This document shows, one piece after another, positions 1 to 9,382 of a DNA stretch of 64,000 bases. The stretch covers positions 1 through 64,000 of the forward strand of contig JAHHQN010000003.1 of assembly GCA_020026375.1 (NCBI GenBank), given 5' to 3'. The DNA comes from Alistipes sp. (GTDB lineage: Bacteria; Bacteroidota; Bacteroidia; Bacteroidales; Rikenellaceae). The stretch's first letter is position 1, and each line of letters starts with the position of its first letter. The notes beneath the pieces are model-generated. The model saw only the letters and a list, made by a program, of their open reading frames with translations, did no database searches and was not told the DNA's origin. The translations under genes and the position numbers were made by a program.

Positions 1-345
1 GGTGCATACTCCAATATTTTGTTTCCTTGCGGAAATCCCTTGCTCCGAAAATGAGTTACCCTCTTCGAAACTGAATCTGCGTCACGAAAACCTTTCCTCC
101 TCTCCGAGAACGAGTTGCCTGCTTCGAGAATGAATCTGCAATACGGAAAATTTCCTCCTCTCCGAAAATGAATCCGTGGCACTGAAACTTACCTCTTTCC
201 GAGAACGAGCCGACGATTTACCCCTGTGTGTTTGGCCTGCCCAGTCATTGGGTGGAATTTTCGCCTGCGCCCCGTTATTCCTGCGAGCATGATTCGGTGC
301 ATACCTCAATATTTTTCTGCGGAAATTCCTTCTTCCTCAAAAAAA
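1..345. repeat. Degenerate tandem and direct repeats
   Basis: Two kinds of repeat are visible. A unit of about 58-60 bases recurs from about 41: copies near 41-100 and 101-158, then shortened copies near 159 and 198. Each carries a CTCCGARAAYGA-like core followed by CTTCGARA and GAATCTGC. Separately, the first ~46 bases of the window (GGTGCATACTCCAATATTTT...) recur in altered form at 296-338. No reading frame here looks like a real protein. The function is unknown, and the repeats may continue beyond the window edge. Confidence 0.55.
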
Positions 346-832
346 ATGGCCGTGACGGAGGGTATGGAGCTGGTGGCGGCCGTCTGCGTGGAAGGGGATA
401 CCTATTTAAATAAGGTGGCGGGAAGAGGGGGGACTCTCAGAAAAAGAGGTGGTGGCGGATTTTTTCGGGAGAGGAAATGGTGGGGTAGGGGAGTGGTCAC
501 TTGGGGTGGTGTGATGGAAAAAGGGCGCGCGCATGGGGATAATCCTTTGCGTGCGCCCTTATGATAGGGGCGATTTGCCGTGTTGTCATGTATCAACAGA
601 CCGAATAACAGTGGGTTATTGGTCGGTATCGGTTGTGTCGGCCGTGCGCGATGCAGCAGTCGCGCGGAAAGGGTGCGGTGACACTCCTGCGTGGGGTCTG
701 TTGGGTGGAGAAGTCGGCCGTGCGCGATGCAGCAGTCGCGCGGAAAGGGTGCGGTGACCATTTCCGTGTGCAGCCGCGTGGGCAGGGGGTGTCGGCCTTT
801 CGAATGGCTGCGCCCTTGCGGTGGCCTGGGGA
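346..832. other. Non-coding G-rich stretch
   Basis: Several short open frames cross this stretch in every frame, but none resembles a known protein. It holds a hairpin with stem AAGGGCGCGCGCA near 521-562, a second hairpin at 599-624 (GACCGAATAAC pairing with GTTATTGGTC), and the 46-nt repeat pair listed separately. I see no gene in it. Confidence 0.5.
637..758. repeat. Pair of identical 46-nt direct repeats with 30-nt spacer
   Basis: Positions 637-682 and 713-758 are identical over 46 bases, with different flanking bases and exactly 30 bases between them. Each copy contains the inverted repeat GCGCGA/TCGCGC around an 8-base loop, so each could fold. A third partial match, only the first 7 bases, starts at 791. 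The 46+30 geometry resembles a two-repeat CRISPR array, but the repeat is GC-rich and no cas gene is in the window. A duplicated hairpin element is an equally good reading. Confidence 0.7.
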
Positions 833-1369
833 TCAACGCTCCGAGAGGTAGTCTACGCAGTCGGACGGGTCGAGGGGCGGCAGGGCGGCAGGGTGAAAGT
901 CGGAGTAGCCGATGGCGATGGCGCACAGGGGGGCGCAGCCTTCGGGCAGGGGCAGGAACGTGCGCAGGTAGTCGGCGGCCTGCTCGCCCTCGGGGGCATT
1001 CTTCAGGCGCGGACGTCCGTCAATCTGCACCCAGCACGACTGGAGGCCGGCATCGACGCAGGCCAGCTGCAGGAGGGTGGCCGAGATGGCGGCATTCACG
1101 CTCCACATGTCGCTCTTCGAGGTGTCGCCCATGACGATGATGGCCAGCGGTGCGCCCTTGAGGAATCCCGAGCCGTAGTCGCGCATGTCGGCCATGCGGT
1201 GGACGGTGTCGGCATCGTCGACGACCAGCAGGCGGGTCGAGCGGCAGTTGCGCGACGAGGGGGCGGTGAGGGTGGTGCGGATAAGGCGGTCGATGACCTC
1301 GCGCGGAACGGGGGTGTCGTTGAATTTGCGGACACTGCGGCGCGAATCTATTACTTGTTGAAATTCCAT
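833..1369 (-). CDS. Nitroreductase family protein
   Basis: Predicted FMN-dependent NAD(P)H oxidoreductase of about 178 residues, the usual size for a single-domain nitroreductase. The N-terminus carries the classic pattern IDSRRSVRKF, the FMN-phosphate-binding arginine stretch. A central TAPSSRN segment and the GLQSCW motif at about 107-112 fit the family. The C-terminal IAIGYSD is the usual final FMN-contacting strand. The physiological substrate cannot be told from sequence. The gene stands alone on the minus strand, divergent from the SusC operon across an AT-rich gap. A TANNTTTG-like -7 box (reverse complement of 1402-1409) could drive it. I saw no clear terminator downstream. Confidence 0.9.
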   Translation of the reverse strand: MEFQQVIDSRRSVRKFNDTPVPREVIDRLIRTTLTAPSSRNCRSTRLLVVDDADTVHRMADMRDYGSGFLKGAPLAIIVMGDTSKSDMWSVNAAISATLLQLACVDAGLQSCWVQIDGRPRLKNAPEGEQAADYLRTFLPLPEGCAPLCAIAIGYSDFHPAALPPLDPSDCVDYLSER

Positions 1370-2029
1370 TTTCGTGACTTGTTTTTTAGGCTTCTGTCCT
1401 ACAAAAATAGTGAAATTTTGCCAGTTTTCTCTTTTTGGCGACGCTATTTTCCGTGAAAATGACCGATGAAACTATTAAGGTGTAACCCTGCTTTTGGATT
1501 ACGATTCGTAACCATATAATGTGAATTTGCTAACAGTTTGTAATGGGATATTCGGCCGTTGTGTTTATTGCTTGTCAAGTGGTTGAAATATAGTGATTTA
1601 TCTGCCTTACGGAACATTTTCGGGGAGTGTCGGATGGCGGATTTGCCGCAAAACGGGTGGTGAGCGTCGGGGTGGGGTGAAAAAAATTAAAAAAAAATTT
1701 TATTTATTCAAAATTTATATTTTGCCTCTGCTTTCGTTTCTTTTGTTTTGTGAAAGAAAAGAAAGTTAATTATTTTAGAAAATAATGACGGCAGATATAT
1801 TAAATCCGTGAATATAAAAATATTTAAAAATTAATTTCTATTTCATCTTCGGATTTTTACCTGTCGGATTTAAAAATGTAAGCCGTCGCAACGTCCAACG
1901 GCGATTTTACGATTTTATAATTATTTAATTACTTGTGTGGTAGTTTATTATGTGCATAAAAAGCTCCGATTTCCTGCTTTCGGATTGCAATCTGTCAGCG
2001 GTCGTGCGCACGTTATATAATAGGTGTAT
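1370..2029. other. AT-rich intergenic region between divergent genes
   Basis: About 660 bases, clearly more AT-rich than the flanking genes, with homopolymeric A/T runs near 1680-1720. No protein-coding frame is convincing. It separates the nitroreductase gene from the SusC operon and presumably carries their control sites. I cannot name any operator in it. Confidence 0.6.
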
Positions 2030-2062
2030 TTTGGTTTTTCGATAGAAAAGTCCGACCTTTGC
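2030..2062 (+). promoter_or_regulatory. Promoter of the SusC/SusD/LRR operon
   Basis: TTTG at 2030-2033, then 20 bases, then GACCTTTGC at 2054-2062. This matches the Bacteroidota housekeeping promoter TTTG-N19/20-TANNTTTG except for G in place of the first T of the -7 box. Transcription would start around 2068, leaving a very short leader before the ATG at 2081. Confidence 0.7.
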
Positions 2063-2080
2063 AGGGATAAGATAAGATAA

Positions 2081-5038
2081 ATGCATATGAGAAATTTTAA
2101 CTTTTCACTCCGCACTCTTATTCTCTTGCTTACATTCCTTCCGTTTTCGCTTTTCGCACAAAACGGAAGCGACAGAGTAACCGTAAGTGGTAAGATTGTT
2201 GCCGGCGACAGCGGCGAGACGCTCATCGGCGTCAACGTCATCGCTTCGACAGGTGAGGGTATCGCTTCGGACATCGATGGTTACTACACCATCACCGTGG
2301 CACCCGGAACCACTCTGACCTACCAGTATGTGGGCTACAAGAAGGTGGAGTTCGTAACGCCTCATGGTGAGGCGCAGATTCACCACGACGTGAAGTTGGA
2401 GAGTGAATCACAGTCGCTCGACGAAGTTGTGGTCGTGGCCTATGGTGTCCGCAAGAAGGGTACCGTGACCGGTTCGGTTTCGCAGGTCAAGGCCAAGGAG
2501 ATCAATGCGGTGCCTGCCGCAAGTTTCGACCAGGCGCTCCAGGGTCGTACACCCGGTATGAGCGTGATGTCGAACACCGGTGAGCCCAGCGCTCCCGCGC
2601 AGTTCCAGGTGCGAGGCATCAACTCCATCAACTCGGGTACCGAGCCGTTGTTCATTCTCGACGGTGTGCCCATCTCGAGCAGCGACTTCTCGGCCATCAA
2701 TCCTTCCGACATCGAGAATATCTCGTTGCTCAAGGACGCATCGTCGACCTCAATCTATGGTGCGCGTGCGGCCAACGGCGTGGTGGTGGTGACCTCCAAA
2801 CGCGGTCAGGTCGACACCCGTGCAAAAGTGACTTATCGCATGCAGCTCGGTTTCTCGAAACTGGCCTATGGCAGCTGGGACATCATGAACACTCCCGAAC
2901 GTATCGCTTATGAGAAGGAAGTGGGTCTCGATGCCGGCAAGAACTACGAGGAGCTGGCCAAAATCAATATCGACTGGCGCGACGTGGTGTTCACCGACAA
3001 CGCCCCCCTGCGCAACTACGAGGTGTCGGTCAGCGGCGCCACTCCGGCGGTGAACTACTACGTTTCGGGCGGTTACTTCCGTCAGAAGGGTATCGCCATC
3101 TCGTCGGACTTCGAACGCTACAACCTGCGTGCCAACCTCGAGGCCAAGGCCAACAAATGGCTGAAAATCGGCACCAACACCATGATGTCGTATGAGGAGA
3201 TTGCCGAAGCCGACGAGGGTTCCTACACCACGGTGACCCCCATCTCGGCCTCGCGCTTCATGCTGCCCTACGTCAGCCCCTACAAGCCCGATGGCTCGCT
3301 GGCTTCGGTCAACGACGGTTCGTGGCTGGCTCCCGGCGAGAACCCCATCGAGTGGGCGTTGAACAACCCCCTCACGCGTGAGCGTTTCAAGGTCATCTCG
3401 TCGACCTTCGCCGAGATTTCGCCCGTCAAGGGTCTGACCCTGCGTTCGACCTTCGGTGTCAACTTCGAGTACAAGCCCAGCTTTACCCGTTCCACACCGA
3501 GCTACCTGCCCAACAACGGCAGCGGTACGGTGGGTCGCGGTGCTTCGCATGCGTTCAACTACACCAGCACCAACACCATCAACTACATGTTCGACATCAA
3601 CAACGAACATTCGTTCAACTTCCTGCTGGGTCACGAGTTTGTCAACAACGAGGCCCTGGGCTTCAGCGTGACCTCCATCGGTCAGAGCAACGACAAGCTC
3701 CAGACCCTCTCGACCGGTACCTCCGCCTCGGCGTGGAGCGACATGACCACGGCCAGCGCCGACCTGTCGTTCTTCATGCGCGGCGAGTACAACTACCTCC
3801 ACCGCTACTTCTTCGAGTTCTCGGCACGCCGCGAGGCCTCGTCGCGTTTCGGACGCGGCAGCCGCTGGGGTAACTTCTGGTCGGTGGGCGGTATGTGGAA
3901 TATCCGCAACGAGAAATTCATGCACAACGCTTCGGAGTGGCTCACCAACGCACAGCTCTCCGTGTCGACCGGTACCACGGGTAACTCGTCGATTCCCGAC
4001 TACGAGCACCTTGCGCTGGTCAACGGCGGCCCCGTCTACAACCACATGGGCGGTATCGTCATCTCCTCGCGCGGTAACGAGAACCTCACCTGGGAGGAGA
4101 CCTGGGCCACCAACGTGGCCTTGAAGCTCGGTTTCTGGAACCGTCTGGATCTGGGCATCGAGTTCTACAACAAGAAGACCACCGACATGCTCATGGCCGT
4201 TCCCACATCGTTCACCACCGGTTTCGGCTCGAAGTGGGAGAACGTGGGCACCATGCTCAACCGCGGTGTCGAGCTGAGCATCTCGGGCGATGTCATTCGC
4301 ACACAGGACTTCACCTGGAACCTCTTTGCCAACGCATCGTATAACCACAACCGCATCGAGGAGCTGTTCAACGGCAACGACAAGTTCGAGATTTCGGGTA
4401 CCGGCATCATGTTGCAGGTGGGCCACGAGTTCGGCGAGTTCTACATCAACCGCTACGCCGGTGTCAACCCCGCCAACGGTGAGTCGTTGTGGTACACCAA
4501 GGAGGGCGAGCTGACCACCGAAATCAACGACTCCGACAAGGTGATGATCGGCAAGAGCTGGTCGGCACCCTGGCAGGGCGGTTTCGGTACTTCGTTCTCG
4601 TGGAAGGGCATCTCGGTGAGCGCGCTGTTCAGCTGGGTGGCCGACCGCTGGATGCTCAACAACGACCGCTGGTTCGACGAGTCGAACGGTACGTTCCAGT
4701 CCTACAACCAGTCGAAGCGACTGCTCTATGACCGCTGGAAGAAGCCGGGCGACGTGACCGATATTCCCAAGCACGGCGAACCCATCTACATGGACTCGCG
4801 CATGCTCGAAGACGCGTCGTTCCTTCGTTTCAAGAACCTCACAATCAGCTATTCGCTGCCCCAGTCCCTGTTGCGCAAGACCCGTTTCTTCGAGGCGGCA
4901 CGCATCTATTTCCAGGGTCAGAACCTCTGCACATGGACCAAGTTCTCGGGCATGGACCCCGAGGGTACGGGCAATATCTATAAGGCGCAGTACCCCATGT
5001 CGCGTCAGTTCACATTTGGTGTAGAAATCACGTTCTAA
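2081..5038 (+). CDS. SusC/RagA-type TonB-dependent outer-membrane transporter
   Basis: A 985-residue outer-membrane beta-barrel that imports a large ligand through the SusD-capped channel, powered by TonB-ExbBD. In order: signal peptide (about 1-27, ending SLFAQ); carboxypeptidase-D regulatory-like domain (about 33-108); TonB-box-like DEVVVVAYG (114-122); plug domain (about 123-240) with the family signatures LQGRTPG, LKDASSTSIYGARA and NGVVVVTSKRG; a long barrel; and a C-terminal strand ending in Phe. The length is normal for SusC proteins. The susD gene follows after 15 bases, so the two form a pair. No glycoside hydrolase, protease or sulfatase lies in the operon, so the ligand (glycan, glycoprotein or peptide) cannot be assigned. 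No ECF sigma/anti-sigma pair lies immediately upstream. Confidence 0.96.
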   Translation: MHMRNFNFSLRTLILLLTFLPFSLFAQNGSDRVTVSGKIVAGDSGETLIGVNVIASTGEGIASDIDGYYTITVAPGTTLTYQYVGYKKVEFVTPHGEAQIHHDVKLESESQSLDEVVVVAYGVRKKGTVTGSVSQVKAKEINAVPAASFDQALQGRTPGMSVMSNTGEPSAPAQFQVRGINSINSGTEPLFILDGVPISSSDFSAINPSDIENISLLKDASSTSIYGARAANGVVVVTSKRGQVDTRAKVTYRMQLGFSKLAYGSWDIMNTPERIAYEKEVGLDAGKNYEELAKINIDWRDVVFTDNAPLRNYEVSVSGATPAVNYYVSGGYFRQKGIAISSDFERYNLRANLEAKANKWLKIGTNTMMSYEEIAEADEGSYTTVTPISASRFMLPYVSPYKPDGSLASVNDGSWLAPGENPIEWALNNPLTRERFKVISSTFAEISPVKGLTLRSTFGVNFEYKPSFTRSTPSYLPNNGSGTVGRGASHAFNYTSTNTINYMFDINNEHSFNFLLGHEFVNNEALGFSVTSIGQSNDKLQTLSTGTSASAWSDMTTASADLSFFMRGEYNYLHRYFFEFSARREASSRFGRGSRWGNFWSVGGMWNIRNEKFMHNASEWLTNAQLSVSTGTTGNSSIPDYEHLALVNGGPVYNHMGGIVISSRGNENLTWEETWATNVALKLGFWNRLDLGIEFYNKKTTDMLMAVPTSFTTGFGSKWENVGTMLNRGVELSISGDVIRTQDFTWNLFANASYNHNRIEELFNGNDKFEISGTGIMLQVGHEFGEFYINRYAGVNPANGESLWYTKEGELTTEINDSDKVMIGKSWSAPWQGGFGTSFSWKGISVSALFSWVADRWMLNNDRWFDESNGTFQSYNQSKRLLYDRWKKPGDVTDIPKHGEPIYMDSRMLEDASFLRFKNLTISYSLPQSLLRKTRFFEAARIYFQGQNLCTWTKFSGMDPEGTGNIYKAQYPMSRQFTFGVEITF

Positions 5039-5053
5039 AGCAGACGACAGAAA

Positions 5054-6559
5054 ATGAAAAAAATATTGATTATAGCATTGACTCTCCTTTCGTCGGCGGG
5101 TTTCACGGCCTGCGACCTCGACCGTTATCCCGACAACGGTATTCCTGAAGGAGAGATTCTGGTGAAGCCCGACAAAGACGAGGCGCAGCAGATTATCTTC
5201 GGTATCTACAGCGGTCTGAAATCGAGCGGCCTCTATTCGGGAGCCATGACCCTCGGTCCCGACATTCAGTCGGATCTGGTGCAGGCGGTCATCGGCTTCT
5301 CGAACACCTACGGCGAACTGTACCGCTGGACGGCCAAGTCGACCAACTCCGAAGTGGAGGCCGTCTACGGCAACCTCTATGCGATGATTGCACGCTGCAA
5401 CTTCTTCCTCGAGAAGAGCGCGGCACTCGATATGACGGGTGTGGCGGCCGATGTTGTGGAGGTGTTCCGCAAGTGTGAGGGCGACGTGTATTTCCTGCGC
5501 GCACTCTGCTACTCGGAGCTGATTCGCCTCTACTGCAAGGCCTACGACCCCTCGACCGCGGAGTCGGAGCTGGGTGTGTCGATTGTCACCACCTTCAAAG
5601 ATGTACCCAAACCCCACCGTTCGTCGCTGAAGGCCTCCTACGAGCAGGTACTCTCCGACTTGAAGATGGCCGAATCGCTGGTCAAGCGTGACGGTTACGG
5701 TTCGCCCTATGTGACCGTGGGTGCCATTCACTCGCTCTATGCGCGCGTGTACCTCTATACCCATGAGTGGGCGAAGGCCGTGGAGTCGGCCACCAAGGTC
5801 ATCGAGAACAGCAACTACGAACTGGCCGACGGTACCAACGGTGCCAACCCCCGTCAGTCGGACTACGCCTCGATGTGGGCCACCGACGACGGCCGCGAGG
5901 TGATTTTCAAGGTGGCCATGTCGTTCACCGACCGTGGCGGCGCGCTGGGTGTGCCGTTTCTGGGTGCGCAGGTCAACTACAAGCAGTATATGCCCGACTT
6001 CGTTCCGGCGGAGTGGGTGCTGAACCTCTATTTGCGTCAGGACGTGCGTCAGGTGGTCTTCTTCGAGTCGCAGCGCACGGCTTATCCCCACGGTCTGACC
6101 TGGCCGCTGGTGAACAAGTATCCGGGCAATGTCAACATCGACGCCGAGGCACAGCAGCGCATGCTCACCAACGAACCCAAGGTGTTCCGTCTCTCGGAGC
6201 TTTATCTTATCCGTGCCGAGGCCAACTACCGTCTGGGCAACGAAAAGGACGCCAACGCCGACCTGACCGCCCTGCGCCGCAAGCGTATCCTGGGCTACGG
6301 ACAGAGCGCAGCCTCGGGTGACCAGCTCTTCGAGGAGATTCGCAACGAGCGTGTGAAGGAACTGTTCATGGAGGGCTTCCGCCTGAGCGACCTCAAGCGT
6401 TGGGGTCTTGGCTTCAGCCGCAAGGCGCAGGAGTCGACCGTCGAGGGTCCCAACACACTCAAGGTGGAGGCCGGCAACCCGCTCTTCACCTGGCCCATTC
6501 CCAAACACGAGCTCGACGCATCGGGTTCGCAGGTGGAGCCTAACGAAAGTAACGACTAA
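5054..6559 (+). CDS. SusD/RagB-type surface lipoprotein
   Basis: Partner of the SusC protein: a surface-anchored, mostly helical (TPR-like) ligand-binding lid of 501 residues. The signal peptide ends in the lipobox GFTAC, with Cys20 followed by DLD. Hallmarks are the N-terminal CDLDRYPDN segment, the central VFRLSELYLIRAEANYRLG segment of SusD repeats and the late RNERVKELFMEGFRLSDLKR motif, which is very typical of SusD C-terminal regions. The C-terminal FTWPIPKHELDA is the usual ending (WPIP followed by E and L). It starts 15 bases after susC and lies 6 bases before the next lipoprotein gene. Ligand specificity cannot be read from the sequence. Confidence 0.96.
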   Translation: MKKILIIALTLLSSAGFTACDLDRYPDNGIPEGEILVKPDKDEAQQIIFGIYSGLKSSGLYSGAMTLGPDIQSDLVQAVIGFSNTYGELYRWTAKSTNSEVEAVYGNLYAMIARCNFFLEKSAALDMTGVAADVVEVFRKCEGDVYFLRALCYSELIRLYCKAYDPSTAESELGVSIVTTFKDVPKPHRSSLKASYEQVLSDLKMAESLVKRDGYGSPYVTVGAIHSLYARVYLYTHEWAKAVESATKVIENSNYELADGTNGANPRQSDYASMWATDDGREVIFKVAMSFTDRGGALGVPFLGAQVNYKQYMPDFVPAEWVLNLYLRQDVRQVVFFESQRTAYPHGLTWPLVNKYPGNVNIDAEAQQRMLTNEPKVFRLSELYLIRAEANYRLGNEKDANADLTALRRKRILGYGQSAASGDQLFEEIRNERVKELFMEGFRLSDLKRWGLGFSRKAQESTVEGPNTLKVEAGNPLFTWPIPKHELDASGSQVEPNESND

Positions 6560-6565
6560 AGCATT

Positions 6566-7486
6566 ATGAGTAACATGAAAAAGATATTGTCAATGGTGTC
6601 GCTGATGTGTCTGTGCGCCGGTTTCTCGGCGTGCGACAAGCACTCGGGCTACACCTACTACTCCGGCAAGGAGTACATCATGTTCGCCCAGACCGAGCAT
6701 CAGTATCCCGTCGAGCAGAAGGGTACGTTCTTTGTCGATGTGGCCTCCACCGTGGCGTGCAATTACGACCGCACGGTGGGTATCGAGGTCGTGGGCAAGG
6801 GTTCGTCGGCCATCGAGGGCCGTCACTTCGACCTCAAGGAGCGCAACGTGGTCATCAAGGCCGGCGAGCGCACCGCAAAGGTCGAGATTCTGGGCCACTA
6901 CGACGCATTCGCTTCGGCCGACAGTGTCGGCACACGTCTGCGTCTGGTGATTCCCGAGTCGCAGCAGTGGGAGCTTTATCCCGACAATCTGGAGACCACG
7001 GTCAGCTTCTACAAGTTCTGCCCCTACATCAACGAGGAGTGGTTCGCCAACGAGAAGCGCGAGTCCGACCCCCAGAAGTATGACTATGCCAACTACATCT
7101 TCTACGCTTCGTTCCCCTACCATCAGGACGGCACGCAGTTCGACAAGTTCCTGGTCAAGGTGCGCCGCGACGCCTCGCACCCCGACCGCATGATTGTCCA
7201 TGACCCCTTCGGCACGGGACGCAACATGAAGATGGACCTCCACCCCGGCGGCGCAGGCGAGAATTTTGTCAGTGTGCCTGCACAGGAGGGCTTCTTCACC
7301 TCCAACATGGGTTGGATCAACATCGCATCGACAGGTCCCGACTGTTTCTACAACTCCTGCGAGCGTTTCATCTACTTCACGCTCAACTGCTATGTCGAGC
7401 AGGCCGGTTCGCTGGGTGCCTACCCCTACATGCTGGAGTGGATTTCGGAACGCAAGGCCGAGGAGCTGCGCAACCAGGGTATGTAA
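6566..7486 (+). CDS. DUF4843-type lipoprotein of the SusCD operon
   Basis: A 306-residue predicted lipoprotein with signal peptide and lipobox GFSACDK. The body begins YYSGKEYIMFAQTE and contains a Calx-beta-like segment (IEGRHFDL, then VVIKAGERTAKVEILGH). Together these resemble the DUF4843 family that regularly follows susD in Bacteroidales operons. The role is probably accessory ligand binding or stabilisation of the surface complex, which is inference from context. Two in-frame ATGs, at 6566 and 6575, are possible starts; both keep the signal peptide. It is separated by 6 bases from susD and 34 bases from the next gene. Confidence 0.75.
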   Translation: MSNMKKILSMVSLMCLCAGFSACDKHSGYTYYSGKEYIMFAQTEHQYPVEQKGTFFVDVASTVACNYDRTVGIEVVGKGSSAIEGRHFDLKERNVVIKAGERTAKVEILGHYDAFASADSVGTRLRLVIPESQQWELYPDNLETTVSFYKFCPYINEEWFANEKRESDPQKYDYANYIFYASFPYHQDGTQFDKFLVKVRRDASHPDRMIVHDPFGTGRNMKMDLHPGGAGENFVSVPAQEGFFTSNMGWINIASTGPDCFYNSCERFIYFTLNCYVEQAGSLGAYPYMLEWISERKAEELRNQGM

Positions 7487-7520
7487 TCCTTCATCACGAA
7501 TCATTTAAACGACAAAGAGA

Positions 7521-9281
7521 ATGAACAGGATATTATATAGAATTTTCACGCTGCTGACCCTCTCGGGCCTTGTTATGGCTGCGTCGTGTTCCGACGACGA
7601 GGAGGCGACACCGTCGGTATCCACTCCGGGAGTGGAGTTCCCCTCACTGCCCCAAAGCCCCATCGAGGTGCGTCAGGGCGAGACGGCCGCCATTGAGTTC
7701 ACGGCCTTCGAGAACTGGAAGATTTCGGCCGACCGCAACTGGGTGCGCTTTGCCTTCACGGGCAGCGACGCACAGCCCCAGGTGTCGGTCGTAGGCCGCG
7801 AGGGCGCACAGCAGGTGACCATCACCGTAGGTGACGAGGGCGCGGATTTCGACTCCGATACCGCCACCGTCACCCTCTACACCGCCTCGAAGAGCCTCAC
7901 TTTCGGCATCTGCCGTGTGGCTTCGGCGCGTGAGCTGACGCTCTACAAGGTCACCGAGGAGCTCGACGACGAGGGTTTCCCCTTCGACAAGTTCACCCCC
8001 ATGGGTGAGGGCGACCGCCTCGAGTTCGCTTACAGCGACTATGCTCAGGACTATCAGGTGCGCTACGCCGTGCGCAGCAACTTCAAGTGGGTGGCTTCGG
8101 TACCCGAATGGGTGAAGATTCAGCCGGCCTTCCAGCACGGCGAGTCGAACATCGGGGTGGAGAACCCCGAAGAGCTGACCCTCTACTATGTGAATGTCGA
8201 CTACAACAAGGCCACCCTCACTGACATGAGCGGCAAAATCAGCTTCTCGGACTACTACGTCACTTCGGGTGAGGCGGTTGCCTCGTTCGACCTTCAGTGT
8301 GAGGGTACGGCACACTGGAACCGTATTCTGACGGTGATTCCCCAGGACGCGCCCCTGTTGTTCAACCCCAACGGCATGTATAGCGGCGGCGACATGGGTC
8401 AGGAGACCGAGGGCTTCGAGTTCTCGGCGCTGTCCGAGCCCGAGGGCTACCGCTACTATCTGGTGGCACAGTCCTCTGACCCGATGACGGGCGGCCTGCG
8501 CTACGGCGTGTGGACCACCAAGATGGAGTGGAATCCCGACACTCAGCAGATGGAGGAGGTCGATGTCGAGGTGTTCGACGCCCAGGACGACCTGTTCTGG
8601 TTCGAGCTGGCGGAGAGTGCCGACAAGGAGGCTGCCGTCTATCCCAACGTGATGGTGTCGCACCGTATGCTGACCGCGTCGGGCAACGACGAGGGCGAGG
8701 CACGCCACGCCGTGATGGTGGCCATTCCCGAGGGTGTGGCCAAGAAGGCCGGCATCGAGAAAATCGAGGATTTGCTGCAGCGCACGCCTGTCTCCTGCGA
8801 CATGAAGGAGGAGTTCAAGCAGTACATCATCGCCAATGTGGAGCAGGGAGCCGCCGGCGGCGGTCTGAAGTTCGCATGGGCCGAGAGTGTCGACGGTGTG
8901 ACCATCGAGCCCATGGGCGAGGAGGAGCTGTCGAAGTGGTCGGCCGACTTCGGTGTTAAGCAGGGCTATGTGGTCACCTACACCGACTTCTCGTCGATGT
9001 CGATGGCCATCTTGAAGCTCGACGGCACGGAGGGTACTTGCGCCATCGGCCACACCGACCCCGCCAAGGCACTCTACACCAAGCAGCAGGGCTGGCTGGT
9101 CTTCGGAGCCGACATGGGCTTCGCCGGCTTCCGTTTCGCCTTCACCAACACCCACGAGGACTTCAAGAAGGTGGAGGGCGGCAAGCGTGAGGCCACCGTA
9201 ATCCTCACCAACACCGACACGGGCGAGATGGTTGTGGCCATTCGCGTGGTGCAGTGTGCCAATTACGAAGACTTCAATTAA
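7521..9281 (+). CDS. Surface lipoprotein with BACON-like N-terminal domain
   Basis: A 586-residue predicted lipoprotein whose signal peptide ends ASC, followed by SDDEEA. That acidic tract after the lipid-bearing Cys is typical of lipoproteins exported to the cell surface in Bacteroidota. Residues of about 38-135 look like a BACON-type beta-sandwich (FENWKISADRNWVRF followed by TITV and FDSDTATVTLYT). The remainder (about 140-586) is beta-rich with no motif I recognise; a DUF assignment such as DUF5003 is possible but unproven. It lies between the DUF4843-like gene and the first LRR gene. Its proposed role in ligand capture rests on operon context only. Confidence 0.7.
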   Translation: MNRILYRIFTLLTLSGLVMAASCSDDEEATPSVSTPGVEFPSLPQSPIEVRQGETAAIEFTAFENWKISADRNWVRFAFTGSDAQPQVSVVGREGAQQVTITVGDEGADFDSDTATVTLYTASKSLTFGICRVASARELTLYKVTEELDDEGFPFDKFTPMGEGDRLEFAYSDYAQDYQVRYAVRSNFKWVASVPEWVKIQPAFQHGESNIGVENPEELTLYYVNVDYNKATLTDMSGKISFSDYYVTSGEAVASFDLQCEGTAHWNRILTVIPQDAPLLFNPNGMYSGGDMGQETEGFEFSALSEPEGYRYYLVAQSSDPMTGGLRYGVWTTKMEWNPDTQQMEEVDVEVFDAQDDLFWFELAESADKEAAVYPNVMVSHRMLTASGNDEGEARHAVMVAIPEGVAKKAGIEKIEDLLQRTPVSCDMKEEFKQYIIANVEQGAAGGGLKFAWAESVDGVTIEPMGEEELSKWSADFGVKQGYVVTYTDFSSMSMAILKLDGTEGTCAIGHTDPAKALYTKQQGWLVFGADMGFAGFRFAFTNTHEDFKKVEGGKREATVILTNTDTGEMVVAIRVVQCANYEDFN

Positions 9282-9382
9282 GCCGACGGCGGCCGTCCGC
9301 CCCGTGTCGGTAGACATGAGGGCGGCAGCCGCTGCCGAAAATGATGAAATCACTCCGTTAAACGAGATTAGAGATAAAAACT

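Noticed and set aside
637..758. Annotating the two 46-nt repeats as a CRISPR array
   Set aside because: Only two repeats and one spacer are visible, the repeat is GC-rich, and no cas gene is in the window. It is kept as a repeat feature and flagged as a finding instead.
402..926. A 174-codon minus frame covering the left-hand repeats
   Set aside because: The product is Pro/Arg/His-rich with no domain, runs through the 46-nt repeats and overlaps the nitroreductase gene.
2750..6508. A 1252-codon open frame on the minus strand opposite susC/susD
   Set aside because: It lies wholly antisense to well-supported SusC and SusD genes. Its translation is low-complexity (His, Val, Gly, Arg and Leu) with no recognisable domain, an expected by-product of the GC-rich third positions of the real genes.
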